Shown: positions 25,750 through 34,906, counted from the first letter of the stretch. The stretch is 64,000 nucleotides of DNA from Ardenticatenaceae bacterium (GCA_020634395.1 JACKBU010000003.1:124001-188000); one strand, 5' to 3'. Program-made: numbers and translations. Notes: generated by a model not told the origin, from the sequence alone.

Positions 25750-26661
25750 ATGAATTCCGTAATCGAAGTTAACCATCTGCGCAAAACGTATGGGTCGGTA
25801 ACGGCCGTCGACGACATCTCCTTGCAAGTGAGCGCCGGCGAAATTTTCGCCATCGTTGGGCCAAACGGAGCGGGCAAAACGACGGCCGTCGAGTCCATCA
25901 TGGGCCTGCGGCGGCCAGACAGCGGCGAAATTCGCGTGCTGGGCCTGAATCCGCAGACGCAGGGGCGCGAACTCAAGCAGCGCATTGGCATCCAGCTGCA
26001 GCAGGCGGCCCTGCCCAACCGGCTGAAGGTATGGGAAGCGCTGGATTTGTTTGCCACGTTTTACGGCCGTTCTCTGCCCTGGGAACCGCTGCTGGAAGCC
26101 TGGGGACTGACCGAAAAGCGCAGCGCTCAGTTCGGCAAGCTCTCTGGCGGGCAGAAACAGCGGCTGTTCATCGCCCTGGCCCTGCTCAACGACCCGGAAG
26201 TGGTGTTTTTGGATGAGCTGACCACCGGGCTGGACCCGCAGGCACGCCACGCCACCTGGGACGCCGTGCTCGCCATCCGCGACCAGGGCAAAACGGTGGT
26301 CCTGGTGACCCACTTCATGGAAGAAGCCGAAGAGCTGGCCGATCGCCTGGCGATTATCGACGGCGGCAAGGTGGTGGCCTGTGGCACGCCGCAGGCGCTT
26401 ATCCAGGAGCTGCAGGCCGGGAGCCGGGTGCGCTTTACCAGCCAGAATGGGTTTGATGCGGCGGTGTTACGGCCGTTGCCCGGCGTCACCCAGGTAGAGC
26501 AGCATGGCCGGCACATCACCGTGCACGGCAGAGGACCGCTGCTCAGCCACGTCGTCACCGCCCTCACCGCCGCCAACCAGAACCCCGTCGACCTGCACGT
26601 CGAACAAGCCAATCTGGAAGACGTTTTCCTGGCCCTTACCGGCCGCAAAATTCGTGTCTGA
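25750..26661 (+). CDS. ABC transporter ATP-binding protein (exporter type)
   Basis: A 303-residue ATPase of the CcmA/DrrA type. Walker A GPNGAGKTTAVE, Q-loop GIQLQQAALP, signature LSGGQKQRLF, Walker B EVVFLDELTTGLDPQ, switch LVTHFMEEAEELADR. The D-loop/Walker B glutamate is followed by L rather than P (DELTTGLD), a common variant. A C-terminal extension of about 80 residues is typical of drug or antibiotic exporters. AGGAG is 7 bases before ATG 25750; the ATG at 25744 is too close. It is followed after 21 bases by its ABC-2 permease. Confidence 0.94.
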   Translation: MNSVIEVNHLRKTYGSVTAVDDISLQVSAGEIFAIVGPNGAGKTTAVESIMGLRRPDSGEIRVLGLNPQTQGRELKQRIGIQLQQAALPNRLKVWEALDLFATFYGRSLPWEPLLEAWGLTEKRSAQFGKLSGGQKQRLFIALALLNDPEVVFLDELTTGLDPQARHATWDAVLAIRDQGKTVVLVTHFMEEAEELADRLAIIDGGKVVACGTPQALIQELQAGSRVRFTSQNGFDAAVLRPLPGVTQVEQHGRHITVHGRGPLLSHVVTALTAANQNPVDLHVEQANLEDVFLALTGRKIRV

Positions 26662-26682
26662 TAGCCAAAACTGGAGAATCTC

Positions 26683-27420
26683 ATGCATACGTTAAGTAAA
26701 ATGACCTTTGTCGAATTAAAACTGAAACTACGCGAACCGATCAGCACCTTTTTTACCCTGGTATTTCCGCTGCTGCTGCTGCTCCTGTTTGGCAGCATTT
26801 ACGGCAACGAGCCGACGCCATTTCTGGGCGGGCGCGGCAACGTAGACGTTTCCGTGCCCGGCTACATCGCCATGATTATCGGCACGCTGGGCATCATCGG
26901 CCTGCCGGTGGCCCTGGCCGAATACCGTGACCAGGGCATTCTGCGCCGCTATCGGGCCACGCCGCTCTCTTCATCCTCGATTTTAAGCGCACAGGTGGTC
27001 ACCAATCTGGCGATTGCCCTGCTGGGCATGGCCCTGATTGTGACGGCCGCTTACTTTGTCTATGATCTGACACTGCCGGCGGCGCCTCTGGCCGTGATTG
27101 TGGCGATTGTATTCAGCGGCGTCAGCTTTCTGGCGATGGGCTTTCTGCTGGCGGGGTTGATGCCCACGGCTTCGGCCGCGCAGGCAGTGGGCATGGCTAT
27201 CTTCTTTCCCATGCTCTTCCTCTCTGGCGCCGGCATGCCGCAGGCCATTTTGCCCGACGCCATGGTGAAAGTCAGCCAGTTCCTGCCGCTGACTTATGTG
27301 GTGAACCTGCTGCAGGATCTGTGGGTTGGCAAGAGCTGGAATGTGACGGCCGTCCTGGTTTTAGCCGGCATGATGATTGCGGCCACGGCCGTCTCCACCC
27401 GCACCTTCCGCTGGGAATAA
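26683..27420 (+). CDS. ABC-2 type permease
   Basis: A 245-residue membrane protein forming the channel for the ATPase at 25750. Six spans can be seen, starting with FFTLVFPLLLLLLFGSIYG (about 23-41). The ABC-2 segment PLPLTYVVNLLQDLW-like (reading QFLPLTYVVNLLQDLWVG) is near 205, and EYRDQGILRRYRATPLS lies between spans 2 and 3. With the neighbouring kinase/regulator, the set resembles envelope-stress or antibiotic-response export modules. Substrate unknown. Confidence 0.93.
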   Translation: MHTLSKMTFVELKLKLREPISTFFTLVFPLLLLLLFGSIYGNEPTPFLGGRGNVDVSVPGYIAMIIGTLGIIGLPVALAEYRDQGILRRYRATPLSSSSILSAQVVTNLAIALLGMALIVTAAYFVYDLTLPAAPLAVIVAIVFSGVSFLAMGFLLAGLMPTASAAQAVGMAIFFPMLFLSGAGMPQAILPDAMVKVSQFLPLTYVVNLLQDLWVGKSWNVTAVLVLAGMMIAATAVSTRTFRWE

Positions 27421-27481
27421 GCCGTCTGACAGCCTGAGCGCGGTTTACAGTCCTACCCAGGCTATAATAAAATGATTCACC

Positions 27482-28729
27482 ATGAATGAAGACACGCATC
27501 CCTCGCCTGAACTGCCCCACGCCCGCGCCCGCGACGTCTGGGAGCGCACCGACCTGCTCTGGTCGGGTGTTTTTCTGACGGCCGTGCTGCTGTCGTTGTT
27601 CTTCGCCCTGCAAGATGAAACGCTCCAGGGCAAGGCGCAGCAAACGGCCGTTCTCCTCAGTCTCGTCCTGCTTCTGTGGCACATTGGCTTTACCGTGGCC
27701 TACCGTCGGCGCAACGCCTGGCACGAAGTGATTGCCTTTGGCCTGCTCTACAACCTGGGCATCATCACCCTCTGGTTCCTGATGGTGCGGGTCGACCCCG
27801 TTTTCTACTTTGTCTTGTTCGGCCTGGTCAGCCAGTTTTATCTGACGATGCCCCTGGCCTGGGCCGCCGGGCTGACCATCGTGGCCATCTCCGTGCTGCT
27901 TTACAGCCAGACGTTGGGCGAGGGACGGCCGTTCAACTGGCAAATCGGTTCCATCTATCTGGCGATGGCCGCCGCCGGCATTTTGCTGGGCGCCTGGATC
28001 CACCGCATCATCCGCCAAAGCGTCGAGCGGCGCATCCTCATCGAAAAGCTGGAAACGGCGCAGGCTGACCTGGCCGAAGCGGAGCGCAAAGCCGGCGTGC
28101 TGGCCGAACGCCAACGCCTGGCCCACGAAATCCACGACACGCTGGCCCAGGGCTTTATCAGCGTGGTGATGCACCTGGAAGCGGCCGAGCAGGCGTTGGG
28201 AGACAGCAACGCCACGGCGCAGCAGCACATCGTCCAGGCGCGGCAAACGGCCCGCGAAGGGCTGGGGCAGGCGCGCCGGCTGGTGCAAGATTTGCGCCCG
28301 GAACCTTTGGAAGACGCCGCCCTGCCGGAAGCCATCCAATCGGTGGCCGCCCGGTGGGCCGCAGCCAGCGGCGTCCAGGCCGCAGTTACCATTACCGGCG
28401 AGCCGCTGCCGCTGCCGGGCAACGTGGAAACCACGCTGCTGCGGGTGACACAGGAAGCGCTGGCCAACGTGCGCAAACACGCCCAGGCTCACAGCGTAAC
28501 CATCACCCTTTCCTACCTGGGCGACGTGGCCTTGTTGGACGTGCAGGATGATGGCGTGGGGCTGGCGGGCGGCACGGCCGTGGCTCATGAAACCGAACAT
28601 TCCGGCGGCTTTGGCCTGGTGGCTATGCGCGAGCGCGTGGGCCAACTGGGCGGCGAGCTGCTCATCGAAAGTGAACCGGGTGAAGGCACAACCGTGGCCG
28701 TTTCCATTCCCCTTAACCCATCGCTGTAA
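27482..28729 (+). CDS. Sensor histidine kinase, NarL/LiaS type
   Basis: A 415-residue membrane kinase. Six hydrophobic segments within residues 20-175, a short coiled coil (KLETAQADLAEAERKAGVLAE), then the HisKA_3 dimerisation motif RQRLAHEIHDTLAQG with phospho-acceptor His218. The HATPase domain follows: QEALANVRKHAQ N-box, DVQDDGVGL G1 box, GGFGLVAMRERV. There is no periplasmic sensor, so it probably reads the membrane or its partner transporter. TATAAT at 27463-27468 is only 13 bases before the ATG, giving a very short or absent leader. Confidence 0.94.
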   Translation: MNEDTHPSPELPHARARDVWERTDLLWSGVFLTAVLLSLFFALQDETLQGKAQQTAVLLSLVLLLWHIGFTVAYRRRNAWHEVIAFGLLYNLGIITLWFLMVRVDPVFYFVLFGLVSQFYLTMPLAWAAGLTIVAISVLLYSQTLGEGRPFNWQIGSIYLAMAAAGILLGAWIHRIIRQSVERRILIEKLETAQADLAEAERKAGVLAERQRLAHEIHDTLAQGFISVVMHLEAAEQALGDSNATAQQHIVQARQTAREGLGQARRLVQDLRPEPLEDAALPEAIQSVAARWAAASGVQAAVTITGEPLPLPGNVETTLLRVTQEALANVRKHAQAHSVTITLSYLGDVALLDVQDDGVGLAGGTAVAHETEHSGGFGLVAMRERVGQLGGELLIESEPGEGTTVAVSIPLNPSL

Positions 28730-28761
28730 ACGGCGAACGAAGAACAGGTAACGGGTGACGT

Positions 28762-29409
28762 ATGACACATGAGATAAAAAATCAGATTCAAATATTGATC
28801 GCCGATGATCATCCGGTGGTAAGGGAAGGGCTGGCCGGGATGCTAACAGGGCAGGCAGATTTTGCCATCGCCGCCATGGCCGCCGACGGGGCGGAGGCGG
28901 TGGCTCTGGATGCCCGGCTGCAGCCGGACGTGATTTTGATGGATTTACGCATGCCCGGTTTGGATGGCGTGGGGGCGATTCAGGCGATTAAGGCGCAACG
29001 GCCGTCGGCCAACATCCTGGTCCTGACCACCTACGACAGCGACGCCGACATCGTGCGGGCCGTGGAAGCCGGGGCCACCGGCTATCTGCTGAAGGATACG
29101 CCGCGTGAAGAACTGTTCCGCGCCGTGCGCGCCGCCAGCCGCGGCGAATCGGTACTGGCGCCGGCCGTGGCCGCCCGCCTGATGACCCGCATGCGCGCCC
29201 CGGCCGAAGAAGCGCTGAGTGCCCGCGAAATTGAAGTGCTGCAGTTGGTCTCCACGGGCAACAGCAACCGCGAAATCGGCAAGGCGCTGCACATCAGCAC
29301 GGCCACCGTTAAAACCCACCTCATTCACATCTTCGACAAACTGGGCGTCAACGACCGCACCTCGGCGGTAACGGCCGCTTTGGAACGGGGAATTATTAGC
29401 CTGGAATAG
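28762..29409 (+). CDS. NarL/FixJ-family response regulator
   Basis: A 215-residue DNA-binding regulator, partner of the kinase 32 bases upstream. The receiver domain has acidic pair ADDHP, phospho-acceptor Asp61 in ILMDLRMPG, Thr in LTTYDSDAD and Lys110 in GYLLKD. The C-terminal LuxR-type helix-turn-helix is at about 148-208 (LSAREIEVLQLVSTGNSNREIG...STATVKTHLIHIFDKLG). Likely target is the ABC exporter just upstream. Confidence 0.96.
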   Translation: MTHEIKNQIQILIADDHPVVREGLAGMLTGQADFAIAAMAADGAEAVALDARLQPDVILMDLRMPGLDGVGAIQAIKAQRPSANILVLTTYDSDADIVRAVEAGATGYLLKDTPREELFRAVRAASRGESVLAPAVAARLMTRMRAPAEEALSAREIEVLQLVSTGNSNREIGKALHISTATVKTHLIHIFDKLGVNDRTSAVTAALERGIISLE

Positions 29410-29484
29410 GCAAGGGCGGGACACAGGTTGCTAGGTAGCGGGCACAGGAGTAACATTCCTTACTTTTTTTGAGGTAAAAAATCA

Positions 29485-31854
29485 ATGCCCGTACAACCAT
29501 TACCGCCAGAGAAACTCCGTCACATTGTTGATCCCCACCTTTTTTCATTTGAAACGACGGCCGAACTGCAGCCTACCACCCACATCATTGGCCAGCCACG
29601 CGGCACCCACGCCATCGAGTTTGGCATTGGCATTCAGAGCCAGGGCTACAACATTTATGTCATGGGGCCGGCCGGGACTGGCCGCGCCACGGCCATCGAG
29701 CGTTTTTTGCAAGAACGGACTGCCTCCCAGCCGCCGCCGGATGATTGGATTTACGTCCACAACTTCAGCACGCCCCATCAACCCCGGGCCATTGCCCTGC
29801 CGGCCAGAGAGGGCAGCGTTTTCCAAAACCGCATGGCCACGCTCATCAACCGGATCAGCGAAGATTTGCCGGTGGCGTTTGAAACCGACACGTATAAAAA
29901 CGCGATCCAGGCGGCGCGCAGCGCCTTTGACGAGCAGCAGGATGCACTGCTGCTGGCGATGCAGGAAAAAGCAGCGGCGCAGGGCTTCAGCCTGGTGAAA
30001 ACGGCCAAAGGGGTAACCCTGGCGCCGGTACACAACGGCCAGCAGTTGACGCCGGAGCAGCTGCAAAGTCTTTCCTTGCCAGAACAACAGGAGTTGGAAG
30101 ATTTGCTGGAAGCGCTCAGTGAGGAGTTAGAAGAGACGCTGTATCAGATTTACCGGTTGGAAACCGACACCCGGCAGCAAATTCAGGAGATTGATCGGGC
30201 GGTGGCGGAAACGGCCGTGCAGCACCACTTCGCCGAACTGCACGATACCTATGAGGAATTTGAAGAAATCCTACTGTATCTGAACGAGGTCCACCAGGAC
30301 GTCCTGGACCAGATCGACGACTTTGCGCCACAGTTAGACAGCGACGAAGAAATCAACCTGCGCCGCTACGAGGTAAATTTGCTGGTGGACAACAGCAAAA
30401 CAGACGGCGCGCCGGTCATCATTGAGCAAAACCCAACATACAATACCCTGTTCGGCCGTCTGGAGTATGAGATGGAATCCGGGGTGGTCTTCACCCATTT
30501 CACCAACATCAAAGCAGGCAGCCTGCACGAGGCGAATGGCGGCTACTTGATCATGCAGGCCACGGACCTGATCAAAAATCCGGAAGCCTGGGAAGCGTTG
30601 AAACGGGCATTACGGAGCCGGGAAATTCAAATTGTGCCCTATGCCACCATGGATGATACGCGCGTGCTGGCCAAGTCGTTGCTGCCGGAGCCGATTCCGT
30701 TATCGGTGAAAATTATCCTGATGGGCAGCATCGACGTGTATTATCTGATGTATCAGCAAGATGAAGATTTTCCGGATCTGTTTAAGGTGCGGGCAGACTT
30801 CGACTCGACCATGCTGCGGGACGTGGACAACATGCAGGAATACGCCCATTTTATTGCCACGCGCTGCCACGAGGAAGGACTGCATCATTTTGACCGCACG
30901 GCCGTTGCCAAAGTGGTCGAGTTTGGCTCGCGGCTGGTGAACCAGCAGACCAAGCTTTCTACCCGCTTTGGGGCCATCACCGACCTGATTCGGGAAGCAA
31001 GCTATTGGGCAGAGGTAAACGGCCGTGTCATCGTCACCACCGACGACGTACAACAGACCCTCAACGAGCGCATTTACCGCGCCAACCGCATCGAAGAAAT
31101 CGTCCAGGAAGAGATTCTGGAAGGGACGCTGTTCATCGCCACCAATGGAGCAGTCGTGGGGCAGGTCAATGGGCTGTCGGTGGTGGACATTGGCGATTAC
31201 AGCTTTGGCCAGCCGGGGCGCATCACGGCGCGCACGTTTATGGGCGAGGGTGGCGTTATCCACATTGAACGCGAGACAGAAATGTCTGGCCCCATCCATG
31301 AAAAAGGGGTGCTGACCCTGACGGGTTACCTGGGCGGCACGTATGCCCAGCAGCAGCCTCTCTCGCTGACCGCCAGCCTGACGTTTGAGCAGAATTACGT
31401 GGGTATTGAGGGCGACAGTGCCTCGTCTACGGAACTGTACGCACTGCTTTCCAGCCTGAGCGAAATTCCTATCAAGCAAGGCATTGCCGTGACCGGATCA
31501 GTGAATCAGCGCGGCGAAGTGCAGCCGATCGGCGGCGTGAATGAGAAAATCGAAGGCTTTTTCCGCGTGTGCTGCGCCTGCGGGCTGAACAATGAGCAGG
31601 GTGTTATCATTCCCGCCAGCAACGTGGATTCGCTGATGCTGCATGAGGACGTGGTAACGGCCGTGGCCGAGGGCAGATTCCATATCTGGCCGGTGCGCAC
31701 CGTTGATGAAGGAATGGAACTGCTCACTGGCATCCCGGCCGGCGACCTGGATGAAAACGGTCTCTACCCGGAGGGCACGGTCCACTACGCCGTGCAAAAC
31801 CGCCTGCTGGAACTGGCCGAAGATTTGAAAGCATTTGGCAACGGAGAAGAGTAA
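29485..31854 (+). CDS. Lon-related ATP-dependent protease (YcbZ-like)
   Basis: A 789-residue protease of the Lon-related AAA_32 group, not classical Lon. The N-terminal ATPase part has GPAGTGRATAIERFL; Arg in the Walker A position is usual for this group. A helical insertion at about 190-290 is rich in E/Q (LLEALSEELEETLYQIYRL) and probably coiled coil. After the sensor-like middle (SGVVFTHFTNIKAGSLHEANGGYLIMQATD) comes the S16 peptidase domain at about 590-780, with catalytic Ser645 (GDSASS) and Lys688 (GGVNEKIEGF). It is cytosolic. GAGG is 10 bases before the ATG. No operon partner is visible. Confidence 0.93.
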   Translation: MPVQPLPPEKLRHIVDPHLFSFETTAELQPTTHIIGQPRGTHAIEFGIGIQSQGYNIYVMGPAGTGRATAIERFLQERTASQPPPDDWIYVHNFSTPHQPRAIALPAREGSVFQNRMATLINRISEDLPVAFETDTYKNAIQAARSAFDEQQDALLLAMQEKAAAQGFSLVKTAKGVTLAPVHNGQQLTPEQLQSLSLPEQQELEDLLEALSEELEETLYQIYRLETDTRQQIQEIDRAVAETAVQHHFAELHDTYEEFEEILLYLNEVHQDVLDQIDDFAPQLDSDEEINLRRYEVNLLVDNSKTDGAPVIIEQNPTYNTLFGRLEYEMESGVVFTHFTNIKAGSLHEANGGYLIMQATDLIKNPEAWEALKRALRSREIQIVPYATMDDTRVLAKSLLPEPIPLSVKIILMGSIDVYYLMYQQDEDFPDLFKVRADFDSTMLRDVDNMQEYAHFIATRCHEEGLHHFDRTAVAKVVEFGSRLVNQQTKLSTRFGAITDLIREASYWAEVNGRVIVTTDDVQQTLNERIYRANRIEEIVQEEILEGTLFIATNGAVVGQVNGLSVVDIGDYSFGQPGRITARTFMGEGGVIHIERETEMSGPIHEKGVLTLTGYLGGTYAQQQPLSLTASLTFEQNYVGIEGDSASSTELYALLSSLSEIPIKQGIAVTGSVNQRGEVQPIGGVNEKIEGFFRVCCACGLNNEQGVIIPASNVDSLMLHEDVVTAVAEGRFHIWPVRTVDEGMELLTGIPAGDLDENGLYPEGTVHYAVQNRLLELAEDLKAFGNGEE

Positions 31855-31903
31855 CAGAGTTTAGAGGTTTAAGTGCTCGAAACGGCCGTTCTCTTCTCCT
31901 GCC

Positions 31904-33220
31904 TCATCCAAACTGCTTAAAAAACCGGCAGAACACCTCAATCGCATAATCCAACATCTGCGGCGTCAGCGAAGGGTACACGCCAATCCAGAACGTCTGA
32001 TTCATGACCATGTCTGTGTTGGTCAGATCACCCACCACACGATATGGCACGTCCTGGTAAGCCGGCTGCCGCGTGATATTGCCGCTGAAGAGCAGCCGCG
32101 TCGCTACCCGATTGGTCTCCAGGTAATTAATTAACTCGTGGCGCGAAAACGGGGCCTCCGGCCGCACAGTCAGCAAAAAGCCAAACCAACTGGGATCACT
32201 GCCGGGCGTGGCTTCCGGCAAAATAAGAAACTCTTCAAAAGGAGCCAGGCCGGCCCGTAAATGCCGCCAATTTCGCTTGCGCGTCTCGATGAAGTCCGGC
32301 AGTTTTTGCAGTTGGGCCAGACCCACGGCCGCCTGCATGTCGGTCAGTTTCAGGTTATAACCGACGTGCGAGTAGATGTATTTGTGATCGTAGCCGTAAG
32401 GCAGCCGGCCCAACTGCCACTCGAAGCGGGTGCCGCAGGTGTTGGCCTCGCCGGGCACACACCAACAGTCTCGCCCCCAGTCGCGGAAAGACTCTACCAG
32501 CTTTTTCAGCCGCGAACTGCGCGTCAGCACGCAGCCGCCTTCGCCCATGGTGATGTGATGAGCGGGATAAAAGCTAATCGTCGCCAGATGACCAAACGTG
32601 CCGGTGAGACGGCCGTGATACGTACTACCCAGCGCATCGCAGTTATCCTCAATAAACCAGAGGTTATGGCGTTTGGCGACTTCCATAACGGCATCCAGCT
32701 CAAACGGGTTGCCCAGAGTATGGGCCACAATGATGGCTTTGGTGCGCGGCGTAATGGCCTCTTCCAGGTGGGTCAGTGCCATGTTGTAGCTGGGTATAGC
32801 GACATCCAAAAAAACAGGTGTCAGGCGATTTTGCACAATAGGATTGACGGTAGTAGGAAACCCGGCGGCCACAGTTACCACTTCGTCGCCTGGCTGCAGC
32901 CGGCGCTCCCCCAACGTCGGCGAAGTGAGGGCGGAGAGCGCCAGCAAGTTGGCCGAAGAGCCAGAGTTGCACAACATGGCATGGCGCACGCCGACATAGC
33001 GGGCGAAGTCGTGCTCAAACTGTTGGGCAAAGCGCCCGGTGGTTAGCCAGAAATCCAGCGAAGCATCTACCAGGTGGACCATTTCATCGCCGTCGAAGGA
33101 TCGGCCGGAAACGGGCACGGCCGTTTCCCCAGGAATAAACGACTTCTCGGCATATTCCGCCTCGTAATATTCCTGTACCAGTTCTAAGATGCGCTGCCTG
33201 ATTTCTTTGCTTTTACTCAT
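31904..33220 (-). CDS. rfbH: RfbH-like CDP-4-keto-6-deoxyglucose-3-dehydrase
   Basis: A 438-residue DegT/DnrJ/EryC1 family enzyme. In place of the usual PLP lysine it has histidine (SFYPAHHITMGEGGC), the hallmark of the E1 dehydrases (RfbH/DdhC/AscC) that remove the C3 hydroxyl of CDP-4-keto-6-deoxyglucose using PMP and an iron-sulfur cluster. The cysteines in DCWCVPGEANTCGT match the cluster-binding stretch of that group. ATG 33220 is chosen over 33262 because GGAG lies six bases upstream. No CDP-glucose pyrophosphorylase, 4,6-dehydratase or E3 reductase gene is adjacent, which is unusual for this pathway. Confidence 0.92.
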   Translation of the reverse strand: MSKSKEIRQRILELVQEYYEAEYAEKSFIPGETAVPVSGRSFDGDEMVHLVDASLDFWLTTGRFAQQFEHDFARYVGVRHAMLCNSGSSANLLALSALTSPTLGERRLQPGDEVVTVAAGFPTTVNPIVQNRLTPVFLDVAIPSYNMALTHLEEAITPRTKAIIVAHTLGNPFELDAVMEVAKRHNLWFIEDNCDALGSTYHGRLTGTFGHLATISFYPAHHITMGEGGCVLTRSSRLKKLVESFRDWGRDCWCVPGEANTCGTRFEWQLGRLPYGYDHKYIYSHVGYNLKLTDMQAAVGLAQLQKLPDFIETRKRNWRHLRAGLAPFEEFLILPEATPGSDPSWFGFLLTVRPEAPFSRHELINYLETNRVATRLLFSGNITRQPAYQDVPYRVVGDLTNTDMVMNQTFWIGVYPSLTPQMLDYAIEVFCRFFKQFG

Positions 33221-33292
33221 GCTCTGCTCCGCAAACGCAGCGCCCTGCATCGGGCAAGGCACTGCGCTGTTGCCGTGTATTACGCCAAATTG

Positions 33293-33317
33293 TGGTCGCT
33301 TCGGGTGGAAGCGACCA
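33293..33317. terminator. Hairpin upstream of rfbH
   Basis: TGGTCGCTTC (33293-33302) pairs perfectly with GAAGCGACCA (33308-33317) around five bases. With the hairpin at 33355-33376 it isolates the Nudix gene from rfbH. No U-tract. Confidence 0.55.
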
Positions 33318-33354
33318 TGACGTTTTGCCGCCTAATTGTAGCCGATAGTTGGGT

Positions 33355-33376
33355 TTCGCCACGCCCCGGTGGCGAA
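33355..33376 (-). terminator. Hairpin just after the Nudix gene
   Basis: TTCGCCAC (33355-33362) and GTGGCGAA (33369-33376) form an 8-bp stem four bases past the Nudix stop codon. No U-tract follows. Confidence 0.55.
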
Positions 33377-33379
33377 TGC

Positions 33380-33916
33380 TCAGGGGGTGTTGAGGAAAAC
33401 GGCCGTCTGTAAAATGCCAATGATGCTTTTAGCGTCCTGGAGACGGCCGTCTTGGGCCATCATCAGCAGGTCGGCCAGCGGCAGGGGCTGTAGCTCAATT
33501 TCCTCATCCACGTCGCCGGGCAACGGATCGGGCTGCAACTCCGTCGCCAGATACAGGCGCATCAACTCGTTGGAAACCCCCGGCGACGGCCAGAACTGCG
33601 CTAAAAAGCGCAGAGAAGCAGCGCGAAAGCCCGTCTCTTCCCGCAGTTCGCGCTGCGCACAGTCCAGCCAGTCCTCCTCCCAGCCGCGTGTCCCGGCCGG
33701 CAGCTCCAGGATTGTTTCATCGAGAGCCAACCGGTACTGGCGCAGCATCACAATTTCCGGCCCATCTGCGCCCTCTCGCAGGGGCACAAGCACCACTGCG
33801 CCAGGATGCTCAATGAAACCCTTGCTGATTCGCTCCCCACTGTCCGCCTCCAGTTCGTCCACCCGAAACCGCCACGATCTGCCCTGCCAAACGATTTCTG
33901 ATCCCACTGTTTTCAT
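33380..33916 (-). CDS. Nudix hydrolase, ADP-ribose pyrophosphatase-like
   Basis: A 178-residue enzyme that should split ADP-ribose or a similar nucleoside diphosphate. The Nudix box fits GX5EX7REUXEEXGU exactly, from the Gly of ELPAGTRGWEEDW to REETGF. The upstream VVLVPLREG...EIVMLRQYRLAL and the downstream FWPSPGVSNELMRLYLA match the ADPRase subgroup (proline 15 or so residues past the box). ATG 33916 is preferred over 33931, because AAGGAG lies six bases before it. It is divergent from nothing; the leftward unit ends at the hairpin 33355-33376. Confidence 0.93.
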   Translation of the reverse strand: MKTVGSEIVWQGRSWRFRVDELEADSGERISKGFIEHPGAVVLVPLREGADGPEIVMLRQYRLALDETILELPAGTRGWEEDWLDCAQRELREETGFRAASLRFLAQFWPSPGVSNELMRLYLATELQPDPLPGDVDEEIELQPLPLADLLMMAQDGRLQDAKSIIGILQTAVFLNTP

Positions 33917-33938
33917 GCCACACTCCTTCATAAATAAA

Positions 33939-33986
33939 CCTCCCGGAGGTAATTGTCCCGTCTTTGCCTTAAAAACCTCCGGGAGG
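33939..33986. repeat. Bipartite palindromic element, copy 2
   Basis: CCTCCCGGAGG (33939-33949, preceded by AA) and CCTCCGGGAGG (33976-33986, within AAACCTCCGGGAGGCTG), 26 bases apart. Same architecture as 25676-25729. It sits just upstream of the Nudix start, so here it is not placed as a terminator of that gene. Confidence 0.8.
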
Positions 33987-34103
33987 CTGGGTTCTCACTG
34001 AATAACAAAATACGTGATGCACAGCACGTGGCAGGCATCACGTATGACTAAAATTTATATCATTGTAAGCTGGCGGCTCTGCAAACCACCATGCCCGGGT
34101 TTA

Positions 34104-34745
34104 TTAACGGGGCGGGATACGAATAACCTGTCCCACGTAAATGAGCGATGGATTTGTAATGCCGTTGTAAGCCGCCAACTCTTCCGTGGTCATGCCGTAG
34201 CTGAGAGCAATACGGAATAAATTCTCACCAGCCTGCACGACGTGGACTTGTTCTCCAGTGGTGGGCGGGGTGGTGCCGCCTGGGTTGGTTGTGGTTGTGC
34301 CGGGTGCGGGGATGATGAGCACCTGCCCCACGTCGAGTTGGTTAACGTTCGTCAGATTGTTGGCGGCGGCAATTTCCTCGGCGGGAACGTTGTACTGTTG
34401 GGCAATGCTGGCCAGCGTTTCACCCGGTTGAACTGTGTGGCTTTGCGGCCCGGCGTTACCGGTTTCCGGGGTGGCAGTCGGCTGGGTTTCGCCGCCGGGA
34501 ACTTCACCACCGGGGGTTGGCGTGGATCCTTCGACTGTCTCACCAGGAGCGGGGTAAGGCACGGCCGTGTCCACGGGGAACGGCGTAGCGATATTAGATT
34601 CCGGCGTTAGCGACGGGTTTTCTACCGGCACGGCCGTGGGGCTGGCCTCTGGTTGGGGCACAGGCCGCACACAAGCTGATAACACAAGAAGCAAAGATGC
34701 TGCTGCCAGCACCATCCAGAAGGGGATGTTTATCTTCCGTTTCAC
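34104..34745 (-). CDS. LysM-domain lipoprotein
   Basis: A 213-residue exported lipoprotein. The signal peptide ends LLVLSAC, followed by a P/T/E-rich linker to about residue 100. Two LysM modules follow: SHTVQPGETLASIAQQYNVP (about 102-146) and VHVVQAGENLFRIALSYGMT (about 167-211). It should bind glycan, probably peptidoglycan, with no catalytic domain. A promoter (34839-34867) gives it a separate transcript; a potential ribosome site AGGAGG-like (GGAGGACG) precedes the ATG. Confidence 0.92.
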   Translation of the reverse strand: MKRKINIPFWMVLAAASLLLVLSACVRPVPQPEASPTAVPVENPSLTPESNIATPFPVDTAVPYPAPGETVEGSTPTPGGEVPGGETQPTATPETGNAGPQSHTVQPGETLASIAQQYNVPAEEIAAANNLTNVNQLDVGQVLIIPAPGTTTTNPGGTTPPTTGEQVHVVQAGENLFRIALSYGMTTEELAAYNGITNPSLIYVGQVIRIPPR

Positions 34746-34838
34746 GGGCGTCCTCCTAACTTATTTGCCTATCGAATTTGCGTTGAAGCGGGAAAATCCA
34801 ATGATTTCAATAGTGAAGCCATTTGGTAAACATAAAGT

Positions 34839-34867
34839 AGTCTACCATATGCCCTGTGGGGCGTCAA
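34839..34867 (-). promoter_or_regulatory. Promoter of the LysM lipoprotein gene
   Basis: Minus strand TTGACG (34867-34862), 17-base spacer, TAGACT (34844-34839). About 90 bases of leader follow. Confidence 0.7.
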
Positions 34868-34906
34868 GCACTGCAATTTGCTTTTAGCCGGCCGCATGGT
34901 CTGGAT

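Noticed and set aside
27272..28768. A 498-residue open frame antisense to the ABC-2 permease and histidine kinase
   Set aside because: The sense-strand genes have clear domains and ribosome sites. The antisense translation is His/Gln/Gly-rich with no domain, a known result of GC-rich codon bias.
29485..31854. Arg in place of Lys in the Walker A motif of the Lon-related protease as a defect
   Set aside because: GTGR is, as far as I recall, normal in this Lon-related subfamily.
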